Of a DNA stretch of 27,952 nt, positions 8,877 to 20,581 are shown piece by piece. Source of the DNA: Pigoraptor chileana. Lineage: Eukaryota; Opisthokonta; Filasterea. Position 1 is the stretch's first letter. The number at the start of each line of letters is the position of its first letter. The notes beneath the pieces are model-generated. The model did no database searches. It was given only the letters and a program-made list of their open reading frames with translations, and was not told the DNA's origin. Location of the stretch: NCBI GenBank assembly GCA_943704495.1, contig CALSCR010001079.1, positions 1 to 27,952 of the forward strand, given 5' to 3'. The position numbers were made by a program, and so were the translations under genes.

Positions 8877-10700
8877 CCGACTGGAGACAACTATGTGCAC
8901 GGGTGGTAGTTTGCCTGAGTATCCAACCTTGAAGTGGGTGGAGTGGGTGTCACGGTACTGGCAGTGCCGCCGACAGCACGTGTAGTTACCGCCGTTACTG
9001 AGCAGTCAACGATAGACTGCATGAGATCGGATTGCAGTCAGCCGTCTGAAACGAACCCTGATGCAACGGTCGTCACTGCTCCCCGCAAGATTACTCCTTC
9101 CAATATATGGCATCCTCGGTGCCATTGTACTTACCACGAGGCCATCGCATTCGTCATTGAGAGTATAGCGTGGCCTGACACACGTGCTTTCGGCGTGCGT
9201 GCCGATCCGTCGATACTGAAGTGGTCATTAAACCATGGTTTCGTCTTTTCGTTTGTTCTTTGATACCCGCCTGGTGAATGTGTATTGGAGGTGACGTCCA
9301 CCGTTCTGGCTCTACAGTAAACCCACGTGTGTGTACAAATTGTCCGCCATGCAGAATTTGGTCCACTCACTGAATTCATTGCCGGCCGCCGATCATGGCG
9401 GTTCCAATGGTTCGCCCGCAGATTTTCTTGTGCATGATGGGTAACATGGATGACGCCCATACACTGTCAAATACAAAACTGAAGCAGGCAGATTCAAATG
9501 TCAGTCCTCCATCGGGTCGACTGGTCACCTCGCTGTGTCACCCGGCGCCGACACATGAGGATCTGATATTCCCTGCAGACTTATCTCGATCGAGCTGCTC
9601 AGTGGTCTGACGAGGGCGCCGCGCCGCCGGCCGGCTGGCCGTGCGGCAGCGGGCGATTCAGTTCGCGGCAGTGTCCGCAACGATGCTGTCGCTTGCTTCA
9701 GAACCGGACGGCTGGCCGCGGGGACAGACTGACGAACTGTGGGCGGGCACTCGCGGCCGAAGCGACTCTTGGCCTGAGACATCCCCATCAGCGCCGGGGC
9801 AATTGATCTTCAGTCGGTGCTCGCCGGTTGGCTCGGCAGCCGTGCGGCCTGTACTAATCTGAAATATTTGAACTGGCATTCAACCAAACGAGCGGGCTTC
9901 GTATAGCCGAGCGTCCAAGACATGCCAGCCGAACGTGGATCCTTAAAGACAGTCGGCGCCACACGAGAGCCGTTGCTCACTGGGTCGATTTCGGCATGCC
10001 GGCCGTCGTCGGCCACGATCACCCATCTTCATCAGGCTCGGTTTTAGTAGTCACGCAACCAATAAGTCGATTATTCATTAGGCGCGTCTACTTTCCATGG
10101 CCAGATTACAGCACACGCGCATTATTTTGAGTGTGCGCGCGCAAATGGCTTGTCGTTCTGAGGCCGTCTGCCTTCACACAACTTGTGCGCCAAATCTACA
10201 GGATGTTTAGTGACATTACTTTATCTCCTGATTTGGACGGCGATTAGATAAGTATGAAGCCCGCACACTATGATACAAATACTATACAACATGCGGTACT
10301 TAAATTTAACCGTGACGAGTTATTCTCGATTTAGATAATTTGTGACGCGAATGATGTCGCAATACGCCGCAGATAAAAACAGCAACAAAATATTGCAAAA
10401 ATGAATACAACGGTCATAGAATCACAGAATGTGAAATAAATTTAAAAAATCGCCGTAATTACGATCGATTTTTTCGCATTCTCTCACTCGCGGAAAAAGT
10501 AAATACGACTTGCATGAGTCACTCCATACAAATCCCATACATTAACACCACAAATCACAGAGCTCTCATACTGGCACACCCAGTGCGCACACCTTAGTAA
10601 CAAAATTGGGAATCGATTTGCATATCCTGCAATATTTGTTAATATGCTCATACTTCCACACGCACAATACACCCGAAATGTAAGTCAATAGAGTAGCACT
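8877..10700. other. Gene-poor spacer without microsatellites
   Basis: About 1.8 kb with only short overlapping ORFs. 9600-9860 is GC-rich with repeated GGCTGGCCG-like words. 10200-10480 is AT-rich, with a weak hairpin (AAAAAATCG / CGATTTTTT) near 10443-10475. No RNA gene or protein family recognised. Confidence 0.5.
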
Positions 10701-10706
10701 CACGAC

Positions 10707-10770
10707 GACACACACACGCACACACACACACACACACAAACACACATACACGCGCACACACTCACGCACA
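10707..10770. repeat. (CA)n microsatellite
   Basis: Imperfect CA/CGCACA tract, the only dinucleotide array between about 7.0 and 14.6 kb. It lies about 190 bases upstream of the TATA box of the AN1 gene. Confidence 0.9.
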
Positions 10771-10773
10771 GTC

Positions 10774-10803
10774 CCCGCAGAATGTTCACCAGTCCCCTGC
10801 GGG
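10774..10803. promoter_or_regulatory. Small hairpin upstream of the AN1 gene promoter
   Basis: CCCGCAG (10774-10780) and CTGCGGG (10797-10803) are exact complements. AGTCCCC occurs beside each arm and again at about 11030 in the 5' UTR. Possible regulatory element; function not inferable. Confidence 0.25.
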
Positions 10804-10959
10804 CTTAACCAGCAATTCTGTGTTTGCTCTGTGCGTGGTTGGGTTCCACGGTTCGTCGGTTAGGGGTTTCTTTTTTTGACCTCTACAAGGGAGGGGACTA
10901 CCTCCGCACTGTTCACGATCATCTCGTTTCCGGCTTCTCACTGCTTCTCCTGGGAAAGA

Positions 10960-10967
10960 TATAAAAG
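10960..10967 (+). promoter_or_regulatory. TATA box of the Ubl-AN1 gene
   Basis: TATAAAAG in the context AAAGATATAAAAGGGCC, 165-172 bases before the ATG at 11132. Transcription would start near 10990, giving a 5' UTR of about 140 bases. It is the clearest core-promoter match in the window. Confidence 0.6.
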
Positions 10968-11131
10968 GGCCACGTTTCGCATCTTCGCCAACTAAAATCG
11001 ATCGAATCAATCGGCGAGTGAGTGAACGATAGTCCCCGTGGGGTTATAAGAGGATCGCAGGCCTGACCAAAGGGCCATTGCAAATCAAAAAGATCCTTGT
11101 TTTGGGCCTAACGTAAAACTATCAATCGAAT

Positions 11132-12437
11132 ATGGCGAACCCACATGCCGTTGATTCCCTGTGGGGAGATGACAAACGTCAGCTCAAAGCTCCTTCGAGC
11201 CCTTCACAACGCCGGTTTGTATCACCCCGACGACCATCGGCCTCGTCGCCGCCAGCCAACGGGGAGACTGCTGATGCGCCCTCGTCATTTGTCGTGTACG
11301 TTACGACGCCCAGCAGCCCGCAACCGCTTAGCGTTACTGTTCGGGGAAGTGATACTGTGCGCGAATTGAAAAGTGCTGTGTTTGAGGCGACATCGCTTGC
11401 ACCTGGGAGCCAGCAACTGTTGTTTAACGGAATTGATATGGACGCGGCAAAGAACGCTCTGGGGCAGAGCATGACGCTTGCTGAAATGAGATTGTGCGCT
11501 GGAAGCACTGTTAGGGTGGTGCCGCGGTTGAGCTCAGGTGGGCATATTCTCCGAATATTGTTTGTTGTTTATCGCAAACCTGTTGTGTCTGTGTTTTTGC
11601 GAACAACAATAGCGACTCGCTAACTTCCCCCTGTCACTCTTATCCGGTCAAATTGCAGGTGCCGATACCAAGACAGCACCGGCAACCATCGCAACGAGCG
11701 ATATTGCCCAGGCTGTGCGCCAATTGTCAGTTAAGCAGCTCGCCGCACTTGTCACTGGGAGGGAGCCCGTCGTCCTCATGGCGCGAATTGGTAATCAGCG
11801 TATAGCTGTGCAGATCCGGCTCGTTCCTGACAGTGTTATCGGAAATGGATCAAGCCAGCCCGGCGCCGCCACTTCAATCGCCAGGGCGTCTCCGGGAGTG
11901 GCCGGGAATAGCCCGAATTCTATTATTAATAATGCCCCCGCTAATGCGCCAATATCACACCCGGCGAACTATCATCAAGGACAGCCGCAGACGATACCTG
12001 TTATGCGGGCACCGACAAGCCACCCTCTACTGTCGGATGCGATGGATGTCGATTCTGTATGCGAGTCGCGCGCTGAACAAGATCGTCTGAGAGCAACTAT
12101 CACTAATCTTCGTCAGCGAATGGCCACAAACGCTCACCCGGCCGCTCGCAGGGATCCCATTACGACTGTTGTGTCTGGACGTGTCGAAAAAAAGACATCG
12201 GCTCCTTCCGTTTTGGGAGCTTCAGCCCCTGCGAATTCCAAAACAGGCGACTGCGCAACGTGCAGCAAAAAGTTGAACTCTGTGCTTCGTTTTAAATGTC
12301 GCTGCGGTGGCGAGTATTGCGGTTCGCATAAGCACGCCGAGGACCACGCGTGCACTTTTGACTACAAGTCACACGGCCGCCAGCAGTTGGCCGATATGAA
12401 TCCAACGGTCTGCGCATCGAAGATCAACTATCTTTAA
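11132..12437 (+). CDS. Ubiquitin-like plus AN1-type zinc-finger protein (ZFAND4-like architecture)
   Basis: Two exons, 11132-11537 and 11659-12437, joined through a GTGGGC donor and TTGCAG acceptor; 394 residues. Residues 53-132 form a ubiquitin-like fold (FVVYVTTPSS, TVRELKSAVF, QQLLFNGIDM). Residues 334-367 match the AN1 signature exactly: C-x2-C-x11-C-x-C-x4-C-x2-H-x5-H-x-C, starting CATC and ending HAC. The middle (about 160-320) is low-complexity, rich in A, S, N and P. An N-terminal Ubl with a C-terminal AN1 is the architecture of animal ZFAND4/ANUBL1. AN1 proteins generally bind ubiquitin or the p97/proteasome system and respond to stress, so a cytosolic proteostasis role is inferred. 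The start is the first ATG after the TATA box and opens the only frame containing the Ubl. An ATTAAA about 270 bases past the stop is a possible polyadenylation signal. Confidence 0.87.
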
Positions 12438-12708
12438 TCGCACTTCAAGGATATAGCTTTTCCGTTTCACGCCAATTGTTTTTTGTTCATTTTGCGTTGG
12501 AGCTGTGTTTTGCGTCTTGCCTTGTCTGGTCTGCCTGTCTTTGGTCTTCTGTCGTTTCCTTTACTGTACATACTTGTCTTTTTGTCGTTCTGTCTTCGTT
12601 TTCTAGTCTTAACTTATTTAGGGGATGTATTTCCTTGTTGCCTTTTATTGGGCCATAATGTGATGCACTCTGCCGGCATGGGTCTCTGATGTTCAGGACA
12701 ATTGCAGC

Positions 12709-12714
12709 ATTAAA
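12709..12714 (+). terminator. Possible polyadenylation signal (ATTAAA) of the Ubl-AN1 gene
   Basis: ATTAAA followed by an A-rich stretch, 272 bases past the TAA. This is the first near-consensus hexamer downstream of the stop. Confidence 0.3.
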
Positions 12715-14117
12715 AAAGTAATGCAACCATATTTTCCTCCGAATCTAATTTATTGGATCTTCCAATGGTCGTACTTTTTTGCGACATTGAAAGAATACGT
12801 CCTAATTTAGATAATTGGGCGGGAAACAGGGAAAAGTATCGCGCCGTTGCAATTATTATTATTAGTGAGTGCTTTAATTTTTAGTATGGGAATTGCAAGG
12901 GTGGAGGCTGCCAGTCCTTCCATTGCATTCCATTTGTTCTTCAAGTTGGACAGCTGCGGAGACCTGGTAACGTAAGGAATGACTCAATTAGCGCGGGGAG
13001 CTCTTTTTCACGGCTGCAGAATTACAGTCACTACTATTTGCAAGGGGTGCTTTATTTTGTACTTCACGCACCTTTGTTTTTTCAGTCGAGAGAAAAGAAG
13101 CCCCTTCCCGCGGCTTCCATGGGGGAAGAAAGAGGGGCACCAGAAAAACACACTGAAAAAGTGGTGCTGAAATGGTCTTTGGCGGCAAACCAATGCCACT
13201 CGATTCAATCCACGCGTGTGCTGATATTCCGCCTTTGAAGTTGTGTATTGAGATTAAATAATAGTTTCGAGAATGACTGTGGGAGGAGTTAATGTTTTAG
13301 CCGTTAAATGTCCGCAGAGTGTCGTGTAGCACAGCAGCGATCCGCGCTCCCACAAATGGTTTCCCCGGCAAAAAATATAAAACCAACGTGAACAAATCCG
13401 ATACTGAAAATAATAAATAATAAATATATAACAATAATGTTCAATAAAACCGAATGTTCTGCGAAGGAAGACGTCATCTCCTAGTGGTAACATCAGCCAT
13501 TTCCTATTGGTTCAAACCATCCACACGTCACCCGCATCGCGAGTCTCCCATTGGTGTATTTGTCAAAGTGCGCACAGTGCCGGTCCTTTATTCCGCAGTT
13601 AATCGCGGTCACAGCCCATACAGTGTACTGGCGGAAGGTTCTGCGAGGGAATCGCGCGATTGAAGGACCTTCACCATTTGTCATCAATATAAGTGTCGGT
13701 GTTAATACTCGGGTGAAGGACCGTCCGTCTGGAATCGTCTGTGGAGTCCGGAATAACCGTGAAGAAGTAATGAGCCGAATACTTAGTATTTTCTATTCAT
13801 GCATGCAGGTATTGTGTATGCGTTAATAACTGCCACTTGCAACAAATAATAACATAGCTACAATGTTGTATCTGTGTTAGTTACCCGAGTCACTTCAGCA
13901 TTGTGCCATTAAACACCCACTCTGGAGCTCCTTCCGAGGATGACGCCAACGCTGTGTGACCCAAAAGACCGCTGCCCGCCCGTGCACGCGCCACATGCAG
14001 TCGGATCGCAAGGGCACAGCTGATCTTGCGCGGAAACCTCGAACAGAAGAAACTCGTGATCAAGAATAGGCATCGTCACCAGTGTCACGGACGACTCGCC
14101 CCCTCCGCCCCTCCGTC
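12715..14117. other. Gene-poor spacer
   Basis: No family recognised. A short frame at 12886 (MGIARVEAAS) ends near good donors (GTAACG/GTAAGG at about 12967-12973) but has no supported partner exon. Two CCAAT-type ATTGG boxes occur at 13506 and about 13550. The rest is short overlapping ORFs. Confidence 0.45.
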
Positions 14118-14214
14118 ATGGAATCCCGTGGAAGTAATAACGGAGTGCCAGTGGCTGTTATTCATGCCAGCATCCTGCGGAACCTTCAGCGGCAGCTCTC
14201 TGCCGCACTATTGC
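14118..14214 (+). CDS. Candidate first coding exon, gene unknown
   Basis: ATG at 14118 opens MESRGSNNGVPVAVIHAS and runs to a strong donor, GC|GTAAGC, at 14215 (phase 1). The predicted peptide ends in an amphipathic NLQRQLSAALL. It may belong to the PHD-like exons downstream, but I found no phase-compatible connecting exon, so it could also be a separate gene or chance. Confidence 0.28.
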
Positions 14215-14497
14215 GTAAGCTAGGAATGGGGACCAATGGCAGCCCTTGCTTCCCCTTCTGTTTGTGACGAGGGCTTATCCTTGGCTATTGCAACACCGCC
14301 GTTAGGCTGGCACTTGTCATGGGGTTCACGCGAATCCTTCCTGGAAAATCCGTGGCTATTTCCTTTTCTTTGTTTTGGTTCCCCGCTTTGTTGTTTGAGT
14401 TTGGTTCTTTGCACACTTTTGGCTGTTCCATGTACAAAAAGTATGTCGGTTAGAAAGGGCTGGCCGCCGGGCCCCCGACTGCACTACGTCGTAAAAA

Positions 14498-14900
14498 ATG
14501 CCTTCCGTCGCCGATATTCCGCTGGCCCTTGCACTGAGCTGCGAGTGCCGGTCGGTGGGAAAGGTCTGTCACTGATGGAGTCGAGTAAACGGCCATTTTG
14601 TGTTTCCGAAGGGGCCGAGCGAATAACACACTTACACACACGCACGCACACATACACACACGCAACCGAAGAGGAGTGACACATGACACCACACCCGAAC
14701 ACGATTTCAATCCCACCTGCCGTGGTGCACCTGATAGTCGTCTGTTTAGCCACAAGATCAGTGGCTGATGAGGGCACAGAGCACGGTGAGGTGCGCAGAG
14801 TGCACATCGCTTGTACTGCATTTGTATTGCATATCATCAGACCCAGTTGATTGCTTTGGGTGCGCGCCGCAAAAAGCGGCATCGTCATCAAGTCTTGCTT
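14498..14900 (+). CDS. Candidate small PHD-like zinc-finger gene, 3' end unresolved
   Basis: Exon 1 runs from the ATG at 14498 (MPSVADIPLALALSCECRS) to a donor at 14555 or 14564, both phase 0. The acceptor CTGTTTAG (14749) opens exon 2 in phase 0 with PQDQWLMRAQST. The joined peptide supplies a PHD-like C4HC3 order: C-x-C in exon 1, then C-x2-C (CAEC), H-x2-C (HLYC) and C-x2-C (CFGC) in exon 2. The acceptor has a branch-like CTGATAG just upstream. After CFGC the frame stays open to 15061 but runs into dispersed-repeat sequence, so an intron probably begins before that. A basic last exon starting at 15459 (after TTCAACAG) is possible. The family is not pinned down, because the tryptophan usually two residues before the last Cys pair is missing. 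Confidence 0.38.
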
Positions 14901-14977
14901 CCATTGCGGAGTTTCTTGCATCCTACACTATCCTTTTCTGTCTCTTTTTTCGATCTCTCTCTCTCTCTCACACATTA

Positions 14978-15097
14978 GAGTCGATGCTTATGCCTAGGTC
15001 ACACTCTCTCACTTCTCTCTCTAACGTGCGGAGTCCATTGGCACTGCGCCTAAGACATTGACTTGAATCCTACATCTCTCTCTGTCTCTCTCTCTCT
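14978..15097 (-). repeat. Dispersed GA-flanked repeat, two-unit array (minus orientation)
   Basis: 15030-15085 reads on the minus strand as GA-tract, GTAGGATTCAAGTCAATG, TCTTAGGCGCAGTGCC, AATGGACTCC. A more divergent unit (GAGTCGATGCTTATGCC on plus) precedes it at about 14981-15000. A matching pair in the opposite orientation lies at 15.95-16.07 kb. Confidence 0.72.
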
Positions 15098-15334
15098 CTA
15101 ATATGCTTGTCCTACACTCACAGACTTTCTGTTTGTGTTTGCGTGTTGCCTTTCGCGCCTCGTGCCAACAATGTATTGCTGTTATCTGGCCCTTCTTCCG
15201 AGCAATTGAGTCGGTACTATCAATGGACGGCAGCTAAATCAGCTACAGCGCTTTACCATCTTTAGCTTTCGAAGTATAAGTCCATTGAACAACTTTGTAA
15301 TATGCTGGATAGATCAGAGCGTCCACCAAGTCCA

Positions 15335-15365
<31 letters not shown>

Positions 15366-15945
15366 GCGTGTGTGCGTGTGTGAGAGCCATAACTGGCTTA
15401 TGAAGTGGGAAGTGTGCGCACAATAGTGCACAAATGAATGATGTTCCAATTCAACAGGGACGGTTGCATTGAGGCAAATATACAGTGTTTAGTAGGCCTA
15501 GGGATGGCTTTCCCCGGAGTCGTGCGCAAATGTGGACGCGGTATGGGAGCAGAAGGTAAAGGAGTAACGCAAACACAGGGACGTGCAGGAAGGAAAACGC
15601 GCGGGACGAGCAACGCGCAACAGCGGCAAAAACAAAACAAAAAATAACAACAACAACAAACGCGGCAAAAGATAAGACTCAGAATGGATTCAGAATGGAG
15701 CAACACGGCCAAACATATTAGGGCGCGTTGGCTGCACGCGCACATACGCACGCCGTGATAATAATATATGTACGTACAAGTGGGAAAGGGGAGTTTCACC
15801 ACGGTCACAAATGCAGAAACGAGGGGTGCGTGCGCCCACAGACATGACGAACAGTGCTGATTCACTTGGTGAACAGTGAGAGAAAAGACCTTCAGTACTC
15901 AAGCACGAGCCGTCGACTCCGACACTCCAACGAGATCAGTACTCA
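15098..15945. other. Spacer between oppositely oriented repeat arrays
   Basis: Contains a GT microsatellite and A-rich sequence near 15630-15680. One frame (15459-15647, plus) encodes a basic tail and could be a terminal exon of the PHD-like candidate. No other gene seen. Confidence 0.4.
15335..15383. repeat. (GT)n microsatellite
   Basis: Imperfect GT tract in intergenic DNA between the two dispersed-repeat arrays. Confidence 0.93.
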
Positions 15946-15984
15946 AAACGCCTTGTGCATAAGCCCATCGACTCCAACTCCAAC

Positions 15985-16026
<42 letters not shown>

Positions 16027-16072
16027 TAGGATTCAAGTCAGAGTCTTAGGCGCTGTGCCCACGGAGGCGAGT
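15946..16072 (+). repeat. Dispersed GA-flanked repeat, two-unit array (plus orientation)
   Basis: A divergent unit (GCATAAGCCCATCGACTCC, 15949-15975) is followed by a GA tract (15985-16024) and a full unit: GATGTAGGATTCAAGTCAGA, GTCTTAGGCGCTGTGCCC. It ends 17 bases before the stop codon of the cyclase gene, so it lies in that gene's 3' UTR, antisense. Confidence 0.78.
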
Positions 16073-16088
16073 ACGCAGAGAGAGTCCA

Positions 16089-17930
16089 TCAAATCCCCGA
16101 ATCCACGGATGCTATCTTGTCTGCGTGCCCATCCAACTGCAGACCCAGTGCCTTCGGTTCGTACGACGCATGGCATTTTCCATACAGCTCGCACGCCCTG
16201 CGATAGCGCTCCTTGGTCTCATCCGGGTGCGCATCGCCGGCGTCAGAGTGCCGTCCTCCCCCAAAGCAGAGAAATCCCTTGCCCTGTCGCCGTCGCATGC
16301 CAACCCACCCGATAATCGCATGGGCCCATGCACGCAGGTACGACATTGGAGCGGTGACGCGCGCTTCAAGATCGGCGAGCAAAGCCTTGGCCTTGTCCGA
16401 TGCCTCTGTGACATCCCTGCGGAGGAGACAGAGCATGGCCTTCAAGAGGGGAAACATTTCCCGCGGCAGATCGAACATCGATATAAAGCGCTTTGCTGCC
16501 TTTAGGCATCCCTTGGCGATCTTCACCACGAGCGCCCGCCGCCCCTTCACCTCGTCGAGCTCCTTTCCTCGCGTCATCTCAAACTCGCACAGAGCGAAAA
16601 TGACGGCGGCGAGTCCAGGAAAAGGAAGAAAATTGGGGGGATTCACTTCCTGGGACATTGTCAGCACTTCCAGCATGGGCGCGACAATGCGGTCAAATGA
16701 CTTGTCGACGCGCACGAGTGCTTGGGCATATCCGCCGAGAAGGAGAACGAGAGTGGCCTGGTCCTTCTTCGGATCCAGCCGCTTCTTCGCCATAGCAACC
16801 GTGTCTTCTTGCAGGCGGTGCGACCAGCTCACGCGATCGGCAAGGGTGAGGTGCATGAAGGCGCCAATGCCCACCGTCCACACAATCGTCTGGATGTCGC
16901 CACACAGCCGCGCTTTGCTGTAAATCTCGTTCATTACGTCCGAGCAGCGCACGATTTCGTCTGTTGTTGGAATGTGTGTGTGTTGTGTGTGTGGTTGTGT
17001 GTGGTTGGGGGTATCAATACGTGGGCATCAGTGAGGTACAATCAAAATTGAAGTTCGGAGGGCAATGTGCTGTGTGCCTGCAACCAAACGCACCTTGGGG
17101 AAAGTAGCACGAATATCCAATGGTGCAGAAGCATTGGGCCCTCCTGAAGCAGTCTCCCAGCTGTTGAGACAAGTGGTTGATGCGCTCAGTGAGGACGCCT
17201 ACAGCATCGAACTTTGATCGCCCCGCAAAGTAAAGGCAGTGGAACAGAAGTGTGTACAGCTCCCTGCATGTTTATGAGGGTGGAGGAGAGCGGTTGTAAG
17301 GAGAATGTTAGTGGCATATATGTATGTGTGTGTATGTGTAATGTGAGTGTGTGTGTATGTGGCAGGGGGGGGGGGGGGGGGGGTACCACATGGGAAGGAA
17401 GGTTGCGAAAATGGCTTTGGGTTCTTACTAGGGACAAACGTAACCACACAACATACAGCTACACACGAACATAGACGCACAAAAGTGGGCACACTCAAAC
17501 AGAACCCACATTGCGGGCTCTATGTCCGTGTTGTCTTTGACGTCAATGGCCATACGAATGTATTCGTCCGCCACCTTCTTCTTCTTCTTGGCACTCATCA
17601 TAAACGCCCACTTTGCATAGCACAGTGCAAGCTCGCCGTGTATCTCCGGACGAAGCGCTTCGAGCAGATTCATTGCCCGAAGTGTCGTGTACGCATACCC
17701 AAACCGATCATTAAGAAAAAAGCAGACCTCCTGCTGTCGAATGAGCATGCGTCCCAGAAACAGCCCCATGTGTGTGCCGTCCGGCGCCAGTGTGCTCGTC
17801 ACTGGCGGCGTCATTGTCGGCGCCCGCGGAGTCGACTTGACTATGAATGACTCGCGCGTGTCCTTGTCCCTTGGCGGCTCCTTCTCCTCGGCCTCCTTCG
17901 CGGGTGTCGACGTGGTTGTCGTCGAAGTCG

Positions 17931-17968
<38 letters not shown>

Positions 17969-20500
17969 GACGCGGGTGCTGCGTCCGTTTCCATCTTCTT
18001 GGCCTTCTTTTTTTTCTTCTCCGCAACCGGAGAGGGCGACTCATTCTCTCTCTTTTCGTCGCCCTTCCCTCCCTCTCCCTGTGCCTCTGAAATGTCCATG
18101 GGCCGCACAGCCGACTTCTTCAGTATGAGACCCTTGCTGCTGCGTTTCTTCAGAATCAGCGGAGGTCGTGAGCGACCGGCACTCAGCACGAGCTCCGCAC
18201 TAATGCCTTCCACGGGTGAAACCAGCGCTGCTTGGGATGCGCGGCGAATGCGATCTGACTCCACCTTCTGGCGCTCCTTCTTGAACTTCTTCTGCAGGCG
18301 TATCTGTTTGAGAATGCCAAGAATCTTCTTGAATGTTGTCTGTGGCAGACGCTCGCCATAGTGCTCAAAAGCGATGCGAAAGTACTCGTCGGCGCGTTTG
18401 AATTCTGTGATCATCACGTGACAACGGCCCAACATTGAAATCCAAAGCATTATGCGGTCGCGGCCGACGGGAGGGAGCTGCTCATCCGGGGGAATGGCCT
18501 CTCGACCCTTCTGTGGCGTCTGTGCGCGGCCGCGAAGGTGTGTGTGTGTGTGTGTGTATGTACATTAAATAGTTTCGATAGGTGATTAGAAAACGACCAT
18601 TCTGGTCTGCAACATACACTCATATATATATTGTCACACACTCATACAATGCCACACACTCATACACGCCACACAGGTATGCACTCACCATTGACGCCCG
18701 CACATGCTTTGAGTCGTTGACAATCGCCAGCGCCGTTTCGTAGTGCGAAATGGCTTCCCTCACTGCAAATCCGTCAAACGCCGCCTTTGCGGCCATTTCG
18801 TTTGCTTCGATCGTCCGTGCAATTTTCCTCGTCTTGCTCCAGTGAAACGCGATGATCGCCCAGTTGGGAGACTCATTCATCTCAAGAAAACCCGCAACTC
18901 TGCGCACAAAGAATGGACAGAAGAGAGAGGAGAGACGCACACAACGGTTCAGTGTGTGTTGTTGCCAAGGAGACAAGGGTGCTGCTGCGCACACTTAGAC
19001 ACACCACAAATATCACACACACATTTCACGTCTGCACGCATAAAGTCACGCCATACCCCACACATGTGTAAGACACATCACACATATACTAATATGTCTA
19101 ATAATGGACGGTCTTTTCTCTCACCTTTTGTGGAGATCGGCCGCCTGCGTCTTTGTGAGGAGTGAATAAACGACATCGCGAAACACGTCACTGGAGAACA
19201 TAAACGAGAATTCAACGGCCGTGTCCACTTCGACGACCATGTCGATTTCGGTGATTGCCGCCTCGAGATCTGATTCCGACAGCGATGCATCGCTCAATCG
19301 CATGACCTCCCACAAGAGATTGATGGGGAAAAGCCTGAACATGACAAAAAATGAGAGGGGGGGGGGGGGATGAGCCACGTCTGTGCGTGATGATCACAAA
19401 CATAGCACAGTACAATCTAACAACAACAACAACAACAACAAAACAAAACAAAACCACAAATATATATATAAAAACAATAGACTTTCCATCTCTCTCACCA
19501 CTCAACGCAATATACGACTTGCACACATACACACACACCGTGCACACATGCACACATGCACACTCGCGGGCCACATCGGCCGCACACACCTTCCAATGAC
19601 GCTTGCCGTCTTCAGGATCGACTGTTGTGGCAGTGGCAGCCTGTCAAACCGGCCTGTGATGATGCCTTTCATCGAATTCGGCACCTCAAGCTCGAGATTC
19701 TTTGCGTCGACACCCGTTGCACGCAGCATGCACATTCCGCCAACGACGTCCACGTGGCCCATGTTTTTCAAAATGTCCACGAGCTGCTCGACAAAAAGGG
19801 GATTCCCACGCGATTTTCCCTCAATGTACTCTGCGACCTCCACGGCACAGTCGTCGGCGCCCAGACAGCTTGCCACCAGCTGCCTTATTTCAATGATGGG
19901 CAGTCCCTCGAGGGGCAGGTGTTGCGTGTGCGGCAATTCGCGAATCTTTGTCCATTCGGCTGGAATGTTTGTGCCGTACTCGAGCGCAAGCGGGCGACTC
20001 ATGACGCCGAGAAGAAGCCCCGGGATGGCCAGTTCGGCAATGTGGCACGTCAGCGCCCATGACGCAGAGTCGATCCAGTGGGCGTCGTCGATCACAAGGG
20101 CAATGGGCTTTGTCAACGCGCGCCGCTGAATAAGCTCGCCAATGAGATAAAACAGTTGGCTCATGCGTAGAGAACCCGCCATTTCGCGCGTTGCGTCTGT
20201 CTCGGGGAGGTTCATGGGCAGCAGCGCATTCAAGAGGGGAAGAAGGGGAGCGAGGTCGTCGTACTCCTCCACGAGGCGGTGCACATAGTCAACAAGCTCA
20301 GATCCCTTCAGATCGCCGCCGCCAAACACCATCGAACTTCGTCCCGAAAAGTCCCCACTTGTTGTTGTTGCGACAGAGAACATGCTCTCGGAGGCGAGGG
20401 ACCGTCCCGTAACCGTTGCCCGCCGTCGGCCGGCCAGTGGGCCGCCGACAAGGTCGCACATTTGCAACATGATTTCGCACCACACGTAAAAGGGCTGTTT

Positions 20501-20581
<81 letters not shown>

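Noticed and set aside
14236-14679. A 147-codon plus-strand ORF.
   Set aside because: No family features. It overlaps in another frame the better supported PHD-like exon at 14498 and ends in CA-repeat translation.
17687-18361. A 224-codon plus-strand ORF rich in Val and Phe.
   Set aside because: It is the antisense shadow of cyclase exon 11; the valine run is the complement of the poly-Thr triplet array.
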